Of a stretch of DNA of 64,000 bases, positions 24,857 through 38,223 are shown piece after piece. Source of the stretch: Druceiella hillmani. Taxonomy: Eukaryota > Arthropoda > Insecta > Lepidoptera > Hepialidae. A model generated the notes under the pieces. The model saw only the letters and a list, made by a program, of their open reading frames with translations, had not been told where the DNA came from and ran no database searches. The position numbers were made by a program, and so were the translations under genes. The DNA is taken from positions 13,023,001 through 13,087,000 of the forward strand of contig JAYKKI010000052.1 in the NCBI GenBank assembly GCA_039881145.1, read 5' to 3'. Position 1 is the stretch's first letter. Each line of letters starts with the position of its first letter.

Positions 24857-25700
24857 ATCTACCTCTAGTTAGCCTATCATTTCTATTTCCCTGGGAATAG
24901 TTTATTATAGACGTCAGCTGTTTATAGACACGTTTATAGACACGCATATGCTGATATTGTAACACATTATTCCTTAAGATTCATCAGTTTTTTTTTCATT
25001 ACGTTGATCGTAAGAATTTTCTCTAGGTGCCAATATCGATAATGTAAAATTGACTTCTATTGAAACTGTTACTATAAAGTTCGGAACTTTGTGGAATCTA
25101 TTGTTATTTAATCTATTGATTTTTATTCTTTTGCGACTTAGTGTTTGTTTTATTTTAACAATTTAAGATTTAAAATTTTAACGACATTGTAAAAAATGTA
25201 GACTATATAATATCTGTAGCAAACTTGCGAGATATGCATTTTGTTGTTTTTACCAATGGGACATATTTTTTGTTCATAACGCACAACGCAAAAATAATAG
25301 GAGAATATAAACATATTATATTCAATATTTGAATGCACACGTCCAAAAAAAATCGGGCCTACTAAAAAGATCGAAATGACTGTAGTCGATTTAAATTTAT
25401 TTTATTTTATAATATTCTATGAACACTAAATACGAAATAAGTTTGTGTTCTAACACTTCCACAAAGAACAAAGAAAAATAAATATATTTATAATATATCC
25501 AATTAAATACAACAATACATAAAAGTGACAATGTTAATTAAATTAAGTGAAACAATTTTTTTTAGAATAAGACATAAAATTAATATGGAAAACACTTGCT
25601 ATTAACTTATCAATTAAATAAAACTGCAATTATGGATTACTAGTTATTTAAGTAAGGCACGCTTTAGTCTAATCGATTTACAATCTGAAAGTTACTGGTT
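24857..25700. other. AT-rich sequence, nothing recognisable
   Basis: No gene or repeat was recognised. 'agacacg' repeats near 24924-24945. Confidence 0.5.
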
Positions 25701-26560
25701 AAAGCAGGATCACGGCAAAAGGATAAAGCATACGACTGAACATACGCGAACAGAGACAGTAGACGCCGAGAAAGTCGGCACCGACTTTGTTTAAAAAAAA
25801 TCGGCATTTTTCGACCGTCAGCCACCTCTCACCACTTACAAAAGTGGTATTTCTGTATTGCGCGTAAATCATGTTGTATGAGTAACAAAAGTTAAGTCGT
25901 AGTGATGTAGTTCTGTCGTCGAAATAATAATATAATAAATAACTATATGTAGTTACTGAAAAAATACATTTTCAATTAGCGAAGAAAATATCGATCCCAT
26001 TCCACATCGTATTCTTCGTGGTTTTCACGAAATGAATTTTACGAAATGAAATCACAAATTCCGCACTCAAAATTACCATATTAACGCCACAAAATCCTTC
26101 ATCATTATCTATTATATCTCAGATATAGATGTTATCCAGAAATATTTCCTAGTTCGTCTCATACAGTTGTCCGCTTTATTCTCTAAAAGCTTTTAAAAGA
26201 TGAAGAGACCACATTAGAGCGGAAGACGCCTCTCTTCACTAATTACCTTTACCCTTGATCGGTACCGCCCGAACCTCCGAGCGTCTTATGGCACCCCGCG
26301 GCCCTTCGGCCACAAGGATAGTGCCACGCTCGTATCCAACTCTCGCTAATCAGATCGCCCGCGTGATATATTAGCCAATATATTCATCTTATCTGTCAGT
26401 TTAGTATTTTTAATGGAGTTAATCGTTTCGTTATGGCGTTTTAAGTCACCGCCCTCGTTTACAAGTGCCCGCGTGCTGAGGTGAGCAAAGTGCGTGATTG
26501 AATCGAATTGTGTGGGCTTAAGGTTGTGAAGGCATAATTAAAATAAAAGACTCTGCCATC
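25701..26560. promoter_or_regulatory. GC-richer composite island, candidate enhancer cluster
   Basis: Two dense patches lie at 25720-25880 and 26195-26480. The first holds an 18-base palindrome 'aaagtcggcaccgacttt' at 25771-25788. The second holds 'ccccgcggcccttcggccac', GATA-type 'cttatctgtc' and homeodomain-type 'gttaatcg'. There is no coding frame. A role as conserved regulatory DNA is inferred. Confidence 0.45.
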
Positions 26561-26693
26561 AGATAGCAGTTGGTTGGTTGGAAATCGAGGTGTGCATGTA
26601 AGTGCTAAATGGGTTTTTCAAATCGGTTTCGCAAGCTCAAAGCATTTATAATAGAAATATTACAGCCATTTATAAAAAAATAGTTTTTGTTTG

Positions 26694-26723
26694 ATTATAT
26701 ATATATATATATATATATATATA
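26694..26723. repeat. (TA)n microsatellite
   Basis: About 14 uninterrupted AT dinucleotides. Confidence 0.95.
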
Positions 26724-27680
26724 CGGATGAAAATGGAAAATAATTGAACATCGTTTATTTTCGTAATTTGGTGCCCGACTTCAATTTACTATTTGAAGCG
26801 ACAGAATTATATGGGATTGATCTTAATGAGTCTAAAAACCTATTATTGACGATTCGGCCATTTGTTTTACTGAACGGCGACTAAAAATTGGGGCATAGGT
26901 TTCTGTTTCCTCTAAATCTCACAAATAGCGTGATATTTCCTTTTATATCTTATGATTAATAGCAATTAGCACTATTCAGTTTATCTTAAGTTCTGCGGTT
27001 TTATTCGATTGTAGTTTTGAATACAATTAATTTAATTTTTAGTCCAAAAAGATTGATCTTAACCTGTGTCGTTAAGGAAATGCTTGTTAACGTATAGATA
27101 CTGACATACTAGAGCAGTCGTAGTGACAGTTTTGTTAGTATGCAGAAGCGTTTTCACAAAAATCTGGGATGAAATTTTTTTGCAATTGGTTCCTTCATGA
27201 ATATGATGATTTGAATATGTTTAAATATTTTCTGATTATTTTCGATGTTTTTATAGTATCGTATACCTGCAATATGAATTATGTATTATTATGAAATATT
27301 GTTTTTATTACTACCCGCTAGTCTAATGTCAATCCAAGCATAGATAATTTCAGGATTAGACAACAGACGGCAGTGTTAGGAAAAATGGTGAAAAAAGTGA
27401 TTTTGTGTAAAGTCCATATGCCCATGGTCTACAAGAGCCTGCGTGTAATCTAATCTGTTGTATTGTTACAAATTAAATTTTTGATTACTTACAGGATATC
27501 TCGGAGATAATGAGTATTAATTTATTGAACGATTGTTTTGTCATATCTAGTATATTACTTTTAGTAATACACATCGTCGTACTTATAATAACTATGATTG
27601 AGATTTGTTTAATCATATCAGAACATTTTCTGAGCAGGCAAATAACAGATAGACATTATGCTTTATCATAGAAAAAAAAA
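26724..27680. other. AT-rich sequence, nothing recognisable
   Basis: I see neither a gene nor a known repeat in this stretch. Confidence 0.5.
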
Positions 27681-27755
27681 TGATAAACTTTTGAAAGGTT
27701 ATTAACCTATAAAAAAAGAGTAATAAAGTTTTGATAGGTTATTAACCTATACAAT
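27680..27755. repeat. Two-copy short tandem repeat before the satellite
   Basis: 'aggttattaacctata' occurs twice, each time preceded by a variant of 'taaacttttga', about 38 bases apart. Confidence 0.8.
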
Positions 27756-27775
27756 TTACGTTTTGTAAATCAACT

Positions 27776-30700
27776 CGTACACCGGGATGGGTAATTATCA
27801 AAGGATATTACTATTATTGAATGTCAAACGTACGGAGATTCCATATGACATGAGTAGTTATAAAGAGTATAGCGTCATTATGTAATGTCACACTTGTTGA
27901 TTCCATGTGATTTTATTAGACTTACTGCACTCATTTATAATTTTTATGTAGTTAGTATAGAACGCCATGAAAATAAAATACGATTAAATAAAAAAAAGTG
28001 AAAATAACAAAGAATATTGTTAATGTGTTCTGCATTAACAACATTCTTCATATTTGCAGACATATTCTGTAGAGTCTAATCTACAATTTTTATTTTTTTA
28101 TTACTTAAGTAACAAGGAACATTGTAATTACATAACATCATACCTTATACTTACTTTAATATTATTGTACACCGGGCTGGGTAATTATCAAAATATTTTA
28201 ATATTATAGAACGTCATGAAAATAAAATACGATTAAATAAAAAAGTGACAATAACAAAGAATATTGTTAATGTGTTCTGCATGAAGAACATTCTTCATAC
28301 TCGCAGACATATTCTGTAGATTCTAACCTACAATTTTTATTTTTTTATTACTTAGGTAACAAGGGACATTGCAATCACATAACATCATACCTTATACTTA
28401 CTTTAATATTATTGTACACCGGGCTGGGTAATTATCAAAGGATATTAATATTATAGAACGTCATGAAAATAAAATACGACTAAATAACGAGAAAGAATGC
28501 TAATAAAAGATGTGGTTTATGTAGAACATCATACTTTCAGGTATTCCCGATACTTTTTACACAATGGCGTTATTATGCAATGTCACGTTTGCGAATTCCT
28601 TATAATTTCATTTTACTTACAGCGCTACTTCACAATATTTTTTTAGTTATTTCAGAATGTCACTTAAATAACAATGAATGCCGTTATTACAAAACGTCAT
28701 AACTTGTACCTACATTAATATTACTGTACACCGGGTTGGGTAATTATCAAAGGATTTTAATATATAAAACGACATGAAAATAAAATACGACTAAATAAAA
28801 CGGAATAATAATAACAAAGGATGTGGTTCATGTAGAACATCATACTTTCAGGCATTCCGAACTAAGTGAGTACTTGTTACACAATATCATTATTATGCAA
28901 TGTCACATTTGCGGATTCACTATAATTTCAATTTACTTGCTGCGCTACCTCACAATATTTTTTTAGTTATTTCAGAATGTCACTTAAATAACAATGAATG
29001 CCGTTATTACAAAACGTCATAACTTGTACCTACATTAATATTACTGTACACCGGGTTGGGTAATTATCAAAGGATTTTAATATATAAAACGACATGAAAA
29101 TAAAATACGACTAAATAAAACGGAATAATAATAACAAAGGATGTGGTTCATGTAGAACATCATACTTTCAGGCATTCCGAACTAAGTGAGTACTTGTTAC
29201 ACAATATCATTATTATGCAATGTCACATTTGCGGATTCACTATAATTTCAATTTACTTGCTGCGCTACCTCACAATATTTTTTTAGTTATTTCAGAATGT
29301 CACTTAAATAACAATGAATGCCGTTATTACAAAACGTCATAACTTGTACCTACATTAATATTACTGTACACCGGGTTGGGTAATTATCAAAGACTTTTTA
29401 ATATATAAAACGACATGAAAATAAAATACGACTAAATAAAACAGAATAATAATAACAAAGGATGTGGTTCATGCAGAACATCATACTTTCAGGCATTCCC
29501 AACTGAGTGAGTACTTGTTACACAATATCATTATTATGCAATGTCACGTTTACGGATTCATTATAATTTCAATTTACTTGCTGCGCTAATCCACAATATT
29601 TATTTTGTTATTACAGAATGTTACTAAAATAACAATGAATGCTGTTATTATAGAATGTCGTAACTTGTACCGTTAAGATTATTGTACACCGGACTGAGAA
29701 ATTATCAAAGGATATTAATATCATAGAATGTCAAACCTTTAGATATTCGAAATACAGTGAGTAACTGTAATAGACTAGCATCATTATGTAATATCACATT
29801 TGCTAATTCCACATAATTTTATTGAACTTTCTTAGCCAATTAATAATTTTTATGTAGATGTAGAATATAGAATATCATGAAAATAAAACACGCTTAAATA
29901 ACAAAACAATGCAATAACAAAGAATGTTGTTAATGCAGAATGACATACTTGCCTACATTACAGATGGAGTGCGTAATTGTTACACAGTAGCATTATTGTG
30001 CAACCTCAGATTTTCGGAATCCTTATAATTTTATTTTGCTTGCTACGCTAATCCACAATTTTTAATTTTTTTGATTACAAAAAGTCACTTAAATAAGAAG
30101 GAATATTGTTATTACACAACATCACACCTTGCACTTACTTCAATATTATTGTACACGAGCTGGAAAGGATATTGCTCTTACGAAACATCATACTTGCAAA
30201 CATTCCAGATGGAGTGCGTGATTGTTACATAGTAGCATTATTATGCAACGTCACGTTTTCGGAATCCTTATAATTTTATTTTATTATTTTTATTTTATTA
30301 CACTAATTTATAGTTTTTATTTTGTAATTACAGAATGTCACTTAAATAACAAGGAATATTGTTATTACACAACATCATACCTTTCCACCCGGTGGGACAG
30401 GATATTGCTCTTACAGAACGTCATACTTGCTGACATTCCAGATGAAGTGCGTAGTTGTTACACAGTAGCATTATTATGCAATGTTACGCTTGATGAATCC
30501 TTATAATTTTATTTTACTTGCTGCGCTAGCCTACAATTTTTATTTTGTTATTATAGAAGGACAAGTAATATTGTTATTACGCAACATCATACGTTATACT
30601 TACTTTAACGTTATTGTACACCGAGTGGAAAGTATATTGTTATTACAGAACGTCATTCTTCCTGACATTCTAAATGGAGTGAGTAGTTGTAACATAATAG

Positions 30701-30790
30701 CATCATTAACTAATTTCACACCTGCTACTTTCTTGTATTTTTATTGGACTTGCTGCACCGATCTACAATTTTTGTATCCATTAAATAATT
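27776..30790. repeat. Satellite-like array of about 320-bp units
   Basis: The marker 'gtacaccggg' or a close variant begins units near 27776, 28166, 28413, 28725, 29045, 29365, 29683, 30150 and 30615. Landmarks within a unit are 'gggtaattatcaaagga', 'cgacatgaaaataaaatacg', 'tattatgcaatgtcac', 'cttgctgcgcta' and 'gaatgtcacttaaataac'. Units in the centre are exactly 320 bp apart and identical, while the outer ones are diverged and of variable length. The 94- and 109-codon frames at 30222-30810 lie in this array and are not genes. Confidence 0.95.
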
Positions 30791-30921
30791 CGTATTACAT
30801 CCAAATTTAGAATTTATCTTTTCTTGTGCGTATTGCGTAATCTTTCTAAATATACGGAAATCGGTGGCTATATCCTGGTGTCCTGTGATCGGCGGCAATG
30901 TCTTCTACATATTTATTATAT

Positions 30922-32657
<1,736 letters not shown>

Positions 32658-33130
32658 AAAAAACCTGTCAAGCACAAATGGAATTCCCACTACGAGGGTT
32701 CGTTACATATTTAGGAATTTATAAACATTTAGTGGTGTATAATATTTCTACTAAACTATTTACAAAATTGTAATTCTTCAGAACGTAAATATATGAAACA
32801 TACACACATCTTTCACAGGCGCAAAATTTCAAAAACATTATTTTATGAAATATAACTACAAATTAACAATTTTAGGTTATTTTTTCCATGAAACTTTACT
32901 TCTTGCGAAATTTCATGATTCTAGGTCAACAGAAAATACCCGTGGTCCTATTTTTAGGATCGTCTTTTTATTGCTTTGACTTGATTTTGTACAGCTCTAA
33001 GGGCCGTTTTTGATATTAATTTCAACTTAATACCTCCACGCGTTCCTGAGAAAACGACAGACAGATAGATGGACAACTTAGTGATCTTATAAGGGTTTAT
33101 TTTTCTTTTTGAGGTAAGAAACCCTAAAAA
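32658..33130. repeat. Interspersed repeat family A, copy at 32.7 kb
   Basis: Begins 'cctgtcaagcacaaatggaa' and contains 'aatttcatgattctaggtca', 'cctccacgcgttcctgagaa' and 'gacagacagatag'. It ends 'tttgaggtaagaaaccctaa' plus 'aaa'. Orientation is the same as the other copies. Confidence 0.8.
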
Positions 33131-33545
33131 TAAACTAAGGCAATTACTTTTGCAGGAATGGCTTTAGGCTATGAAACCTTATAATTAGACTTTTCAACTT
33201 TCTAAGTTACATGGTTTAAATTTAAGAAGGCTACTACATAAAGTCTGATGAGTAGATACGAATGTAGAATATTTTCACCTTCGGTATGGAATACTAAAAA
33301 CAAATATAGTAGAAAAATATACAAGCAAATAATTTTTCTTGAAGGTTAGCGCCAGGATATTGTGAAGTCAATTTAATTTATGAAATCAACAATTGACCCT
33401 TTTGAAAAAGATAAATATTTGTTTCCTTATATTTGTAGTATTTTTACTGGTAAGGTATTATTTGCAAGAGTTCTTTTAGTTAGGTTTGCCAATCATCCTC
33501 TTTTACCCGGACATTGTCTTCTTTTTAAAAGAGCCATCCGGGGGA
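33131..33545. other. AT-rich sequence, nothing recognisable
   Basis: No gene was recognised. The small 'cccgga...tccggg' inverted words near 33507-33542 flank the LINE end. Confidence 0.45.
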
Positions 33546-34099
33546 ATTTATTTATTTCTTGAAAACCCCATGCCCAACTTGCAGCATTACCCAAATACTG
33601 GGCGTCTGAAAGAACATAAAACAAAGAGTTATAAAACAATGACGGTTAATAGGATAATACACTCACAGAGCAATTCTATACAATTCAAAAACAAATACAC
33701 AGTAATTTGGATAAATAACATCTAGAAATCAGTCTTAAACGGCTAAAGGAACAGAAACAAATATCTAGACTAGATGCATCTTGCAACACTGCATTGAGCA
33801 ATGTGAGTGCACGACAGAGAGACGAACACTGTAGAATATTCGTACGCGCTCTAGGGAAGTAAAGTAAACAATAACATCATCCCTTCAGAGCATAAAGGGA
33901 CACTAAACTCAGGATCGAGGGGATATCAACATAATGATTTAATAATTGAAAAAAATGCACGATTAAAAGTAATTCCCTTTGGAGTTGAAGGGAATTACAT
34001 CCAACCATGCCCATTATGAATTCTGAGGGAAATAAATAAGGATAATACCCGTGAATTGTATAATAAAACAGTCTATTAACCTTTTTTAATATTTTCTCC

Positions 34100-35360
34100 T
34101 ATTTTTGTTTAATGTTTTATAAAGTACCTTGATACGGAGACCTTTATATTACAGACTAAAGAGTTAAATAGTGTAATGATACATTCGGTATCTTGAAAAT
34201 CGTGGGAATTTCGTATGACAAATCCTAGTATCTTGTAGACATTCTGATAGATTTCCACGATATGACTGTGAAATGTAAGATGATTGTCCATAATTACACC
34301 AAGATCCCGCATAGCTGAAACTCTCCTGAATGTAGCTTCGCCCAGTTCATAACTACGTACAAGTAGGATACGTCAGAGGGAGTATGTAGTCATAGCATAT
34401 TTGCTTACATTGAAATGTAGCTTGTTACTCAGACTCCATTGGAATACTGAGTCGATATCATATTGGAACAAATCACTATCGAATTGAGTATTAACAGCCA
34501 ATAAGAGTTTTTTAGAGAAAGAGAAGGCAACGAGCAGTTCTGATAATTGTAGGCAAGTCGTTTATCATAACCAGAAACAGAAGTGAACATAAATTACTAC
34601 CTTGACTGACTCCAGACTGAGTAACGTAAGGCTGAGATTCGAAATTTCCAAGTCGGACGTATTGTTTACGAGCCCGAAAGTAATTGGCGAACAATTTTAT
34701 TAGAGCAGAAGATATAACTGTTTCCAATAATTTCTCTTTATTATTGTTGACTCGGTCAAATGCCTTTTTGAAATCAAAGTGGACAACACCACCTTAACGA
34801 CCTTGATCGAATTCTCCAGCCATATAATCCACATTATTAGTGAGATTAGTGACGGTGGAACGCTTTGGACAGAAACCGTGCTGGCAATTCGTTAACTGGG
34901 TTTGGATGTGTATATAAGTATGGTGATGCAAAACAGTTTTTAAATACTTTGCCGAATAAAGATAAGACAGCTATAGGCCGATATTTTTTTACACCAGACC
35001 TAGAATCAGATTGAAAACTGGAGTTACACGGGAAGTCTTCCAAATACATGGATACATTTCAGAACGTAATGAAAGATTCATTATAAATGTAAGTGGTTTG
35101 ACGAATATGTCAGAACAGACCTTGATAACATATGGAGGTAAACCATCAGGACCTGGAATATGTTTAGATTGGACCTGTTCTAACGCCAGCCCGATCACCG
35201 CTCCACCCATATCCACCCCACCAATACGCAAAAGAGATGAGCCCTTATTAACAGCGGCACGTGCTGCCATTGCAAATCGAATGTCGGTACTGTATCCAAA
35301 AAAATTAAATTAAAATACTCAGCAAAGATGTTCGCAGCAGCTTCACTTGAGTACAAGACA
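34100..35360 (-). pseudogene. Jockey element, reverse transcriptase remnant lacking the catalytic DD
   Basis: Family landmarks appear in order on the minus strand. They are 'SSEAAANIFAE' (about 35335), 'IPGPDGLPPYVIK' (about 35145), 'WKTSRVTPVF' and 'YRPIAVLS' (about 34960-35030), 'QHGFCPKRSTVTNL' (about 34860), 'HFDFKKAFDRV' with the first catalytic Asp (34748-34781), 'SGVSQGSNL' and 'LLFLVMINDLP' (about 34560-34620), and the tail 'MRDLGVIMDNHLTFHSHI' (about 34260-34312). Where the family has the aliphatic-DD motif after 'CLLF', this copy reads straight into TAA (about 34512-34530). The two catalytic aspartates are missing. Several frameshifts are also present. The RT is dead. Confidence 0.85.
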
Positions 35361-35799
35361 CCATTGTGTGCTATGGTTGCAGGAAGCTGTCTGTCTGAAC
35401 TCTAACATTTCACGTCCAAAATGTTTTTGCGTCAGACTTAATATTAGCTTCAAAATTCCGAATGTACGCGCTACGCAAGGCTCTCATGTGACATTTTACT
35501 TTTTTATGCCAAAATCTAAACATTTCACAATCACAACTGATACCGTACTTTTTAAATCATTTGTGACAATAGGATTTTGTCTGAATATCGCGGATAAGAT
35601 TAGTGTTAAACCAAGTTAGATAATGATGCCTATGATTCACATTGATCCACTTTTTATGAGGAACACAATCAGTTAAAACATTGTTTATTAAAGTGTATAA
35701 ACAATTAAAAGCTGGGCTAGGGTCATTAGCTTTGCAAACATTGTCCTACATTAACCTACCTACGTTTTAAATTTCGAAAATAATTTTAAAAAATCAGCC

Positions 35800-36480
35800 T
35801 AACGAAATTCCTCTTCGATATCTGTAGCCGCATGATGCTCTGGCAGCTCTACACAAGTTGGCAGATTTATGCCCACCTCGAGCGAAGGGTGGTATGGATC
35901 TGGACGTACCACCCACTCAGGTGCTGGCAGTACACCCACATATGCCCCCGCATCATTGAATGAGCATAGCATCAAATCCAGCTTCCTCCCGCTGCAATTA
36001 ACCAACGCATTGCACTATTGCAAGTTACAATAGGATACGAAGCAATCGAAATAGTTCACGACTGATTGGGACGAACTAAACGTATTAAAATCTCCAAAAA
36101 TAACGATATTATTACAACTGTAAGTATAAAAAAAATTCTATTAAGTTAAAAACAGTTATTGCGATTCACAAGCACTGGGAAGAATATACAAAACACAGAC
36201 GATAGCACAAAATGAAAGGTGAGACACAAACACAAAAATACACTCGTCGATTCGTCAGGCCAGCAGTAATCCTCCACCTCAGCGGACACCACCGCGATCG
36301 GCTCGCATTATAGAAAAAACACCAGGGAACAGTTCTGCTTTTCTAATCGAATCATTGAGCCATGTCTCAGTAAATGCAAATAATTAATAGGACATAGCGA
36401 GCACAGTTTCAGTAAACAATTTCGTTTTAGACGACAATCCCCGAACATTTTGATAAAAAATATCGAGTTTAACGCCATAA
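35800..36480 (-). pseudogene. Jockey element, apurinic/apyrimidinic-type endonuclease remnant
   Basis: Three segments in different frames cover the domain in order. The start reads 'KLDIFYQNVRGLSSKTK' (about 36420-36475), including the conserved Asn of 'QN'. The middle reads 'NIVIFGDFN' with the GDFN catalytic pair at 36084-36095. The end reads 'LDLMLCS' followed by 'PDPYHPSLEV' (35880-35990), whose His corresponds to the catalytic SDH-type histidine. This domain nicks target DNA to prime reverse transcription. The total length of about 200 codons suits the family. Frame changes between segments, at least two, show it is not functional. Confidence 0.75.
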
Positions 36481-36486
36481 TTATAT

Positions 36487-36693
36487 CTACTGAGTGCCAG
36501 CTTGGCGACGAAATCGCCACTTTTTTTTGGATATATTTTCGAGATAGGCTTCAGGTTTAAATAACGTGTCGCGCGAAGACACAGGTACAGCGATCTTGAA
36601 GGATGCGTGGATGGAAACCCCATACATGCGTAATTTCATTTTTGGTACTGTAGTAAGTCTGTGGGTGTTTGTGGCGATACCTCGTAGTATCAT
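36487..36693 (-). pseudogene. Jockey element, ORF1 (Gag-like) C-terminal remnant
   Basis: The frame carries 'ASFKIAVPVSSRDTLFKPEA' followed by a Trp/Arg-rich end, 'KKWRFRR'. This resembles the end of ORF1 proteins of Jockey-type elements, where 'SFKI.VP....D.L..P..WP' precedes a basic tail. ORF1 proteins bind the element's RNA in the ribonucleoprotein particle. The frame lies immediately before the endonuclease start on the same strand, as expected. No zinc-knuckle cysteines are visible in this short remnant. The upstream part is broken by stops. Confidence 0.6.
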
Positions 36694-36745
36694 GATGAGA
36701 CTGCAATTACGGCGGCGATGCGCAGTAGTCTAGTCATGCTCGTCA

Positions 36746-37012
36746 TCAATTGGAGCATGTAGCTGTGTAATATCCCCAATCCCAATCTTTCCCGATGTTT
36801 CTGAGCGGTTGAGTAAAAACTGGCTCGTTCCCGATTATTATAGCTCTCAATTCCTCACGGGACGTGGCGCATTTCGTGCCAGTTTGTTTAGATTTGCCTT
36901 TGGAGATAGTCCGGCATGTACCTGTGGATTTGAGACGCAACACAAGACTGCAGTGAGCACGACGATGCGCGTAGAGTTTTGTTAGAGTTTCTAAATGGTA
37001 ACGTAGAATCAA
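36746..37012 (-). pseudogene. Jockey element, 5' ORF1-region remnant
   Basis: An open frame of 88 codons lies upstream of the recognisable ORF1 end, on the same strand. It contains basic stretches such as 'RRAHCSLVLRLKSTGTC' and 'SKGKSKQTGTK', which would suit a nucleic-acid-binding ORF1 product, but I cannot name a domain. It may be part of ORF1 (the Gag-like, RNA-binding protein of non-LTR elements) or part of the 5' region. Its function is inferred from position only. Confidence 0.4.
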
Positions 37013-37290
37013 GCGTAGACTTAGAACATGGTATCTTTAGTCACTAAGACTTGGTTGAGAATGGACCGATCTTTGAGTTATTTAGAACGTTCACAAAATG
37101 CGTTCTTGAAAAAATGAACGTCTTAATGATTCATTGAGAAAGGACAGACTCTAACCATGTTGGGTGGAAGCGTTGAGATTGTAGTTACGGCACACTATTA
37201 AGGTACTTTTAAAGGTCCCCTCTTTTGTATGAGGTGGGTCATTACGGAAGGGGCCCTGAGACAACCCGGGTGGAAGGATTGGGAATAACA

Positions 37291-37505
37291 TTATATAGTG
37301 TGTGTTAACTTATTCTACAGACTAGTGAAAGGAATAAACAATAATCAGCAGCTCTATATTACATTGTTAAGACGGAATATAAATTTACAAAGACATATAA
37401 TAAGTAGTAATGTAAATAAAACTTGATTAAAAGAATTTTGGTTAGTGTTGTTTCATTTTAAGTTAGTATTGTTTATTTCATATGTTAAAATGAAACAATG
37501 CTAAT
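37291..37505. other. AT-rich spacer with an inverted repeat before a TA tract
   Basis: 'agttagtattgtttatttca' near 37460 is echoed in inverted form by 'tgaaacaatgctaatca' around 37490. No gene was seen. Confidence 0.4.
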
Positions 37506-37508
37506 CAA

Positions 37509-37511
37509 AAT

Positions 37512-37591
<80 letters not shown>

Positions 37592-37592
37592 A
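37509..37592. repeat. (TA)n microsatellite
   Basis: A TA tract with two 'ca' interruptions. Confidence 0.97.
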
Positions 37593-37689
37593 TTTTTTTA
37601 TTTTAACGATTTAAGTGTGCGAGTTTACGAACAAAATACCCAGGATTTTTAGATCATAACTTCTAGTTCTCTAAAATTTATTATGACAA

Positions 37690-37900
37690 CCCTTTTAGGG
37701 AAATGTTTAGAGAACCTTATACAAAACTAAAAATGGAACCCTTATCAGTGTACTCACCTGTCCGTTTGTCGGTAGGTCACAACCTTTTTTTTCTCAGAAA
37801 CCTTTTGAAGTAGAAATTTGACACAGTAATAAAGCACATTAACCAGCATATATTTCAATAGCAAAAATGCTAATATGGGAACTTTAGGGGTAGGGGAGTA
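37690..37900. repeat. Interspersed repeat family B, third fragment
   Basis: 'ggaacccttatcagtgtact' leads to 'cacctgtccgtttgtcggta', then 'ggtcacaacc' and 'tttctcagaaacc'. The layout matches fragments at 5.1 and 16.9 kb, and this copy is the clearest of the three. Confidence 0.65.
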
Positions 37901-38222
37901 ACGTACGAATTCATTTTTAAAATCTACATTTCTTTTAAAAGATTTTGTTGTAATGGTACCGAAAATATGTTTCCTAATCGTAGGCAGCATATGTATATAT
38001 ATATATATATATATTTTTTTTTTTTTTAACACAAAACTACTTATAATTTTTGAAAAAGAAGTGTTTATAAGCATCTATGGAAATATTGCAGGAATATTAT
38101 AATTATGATTTTAGCCGTCATGGTTTTTGAGATTTTCACATATGTCTTCCTATTTATTTATATTAGGTATCATTTGATATTAATTGCGTATCAGTGATTA
38201 CTTACGATTATTAAAGTAATTT
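37901..38222. other. AT-rich sequence with a short TA and poly-T tract
   Basis: A TA tract followed by 16 T residues lies at 37993-38028. No gene can be supported. Confidence 0.5.
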
Positions 38223-38223
38223 C

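Larger units (their letters stand above)
33546..37290 (-). mobile_element. Jockey-type non-LTR retrotransposon, near full length, inactivated
   Basis: Read on the minus strand, the order is: a GC-richer 5' end (about 37290), an ORF1 remnant, an apurinic-type endonuclease, reverse transcriptase, a 3' untranslated region, and an (AAAT)n-type tail seen as 'atttatttattt' at 33546. This order and the motif wording are those of the Jockey clade. Many frameshifts and stops break the reading. The boundaries are estimates, with the right end set where the GC-richer sequence 'ggtcccc...acccgggtgg' fades. A second, truncated copy of the 3' end lies at 49773-50345. Copying would require the element's own or a relative's reverse transcriptase. 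This copy cannot supply it. Confidence 0.85.

Noticed and set aside
25653..25672. 'taaggcacgc', matching the start of miR-124
   Set aside because: The match stops after ten bases, and no precursor hairpin with a complementary arm is present nearby.
30222..30810. 94- and 109-codon frames
   Set aside because: They lie within the degenerate 320-bp satellite units and repeat with them. They have no start context or domain.
35011..35619. Plus-strand frames of 100 and 90 codons
   Set aside because: They are antisense to the Jockey reverse transcriptase region, which is the clearly homologous strand.
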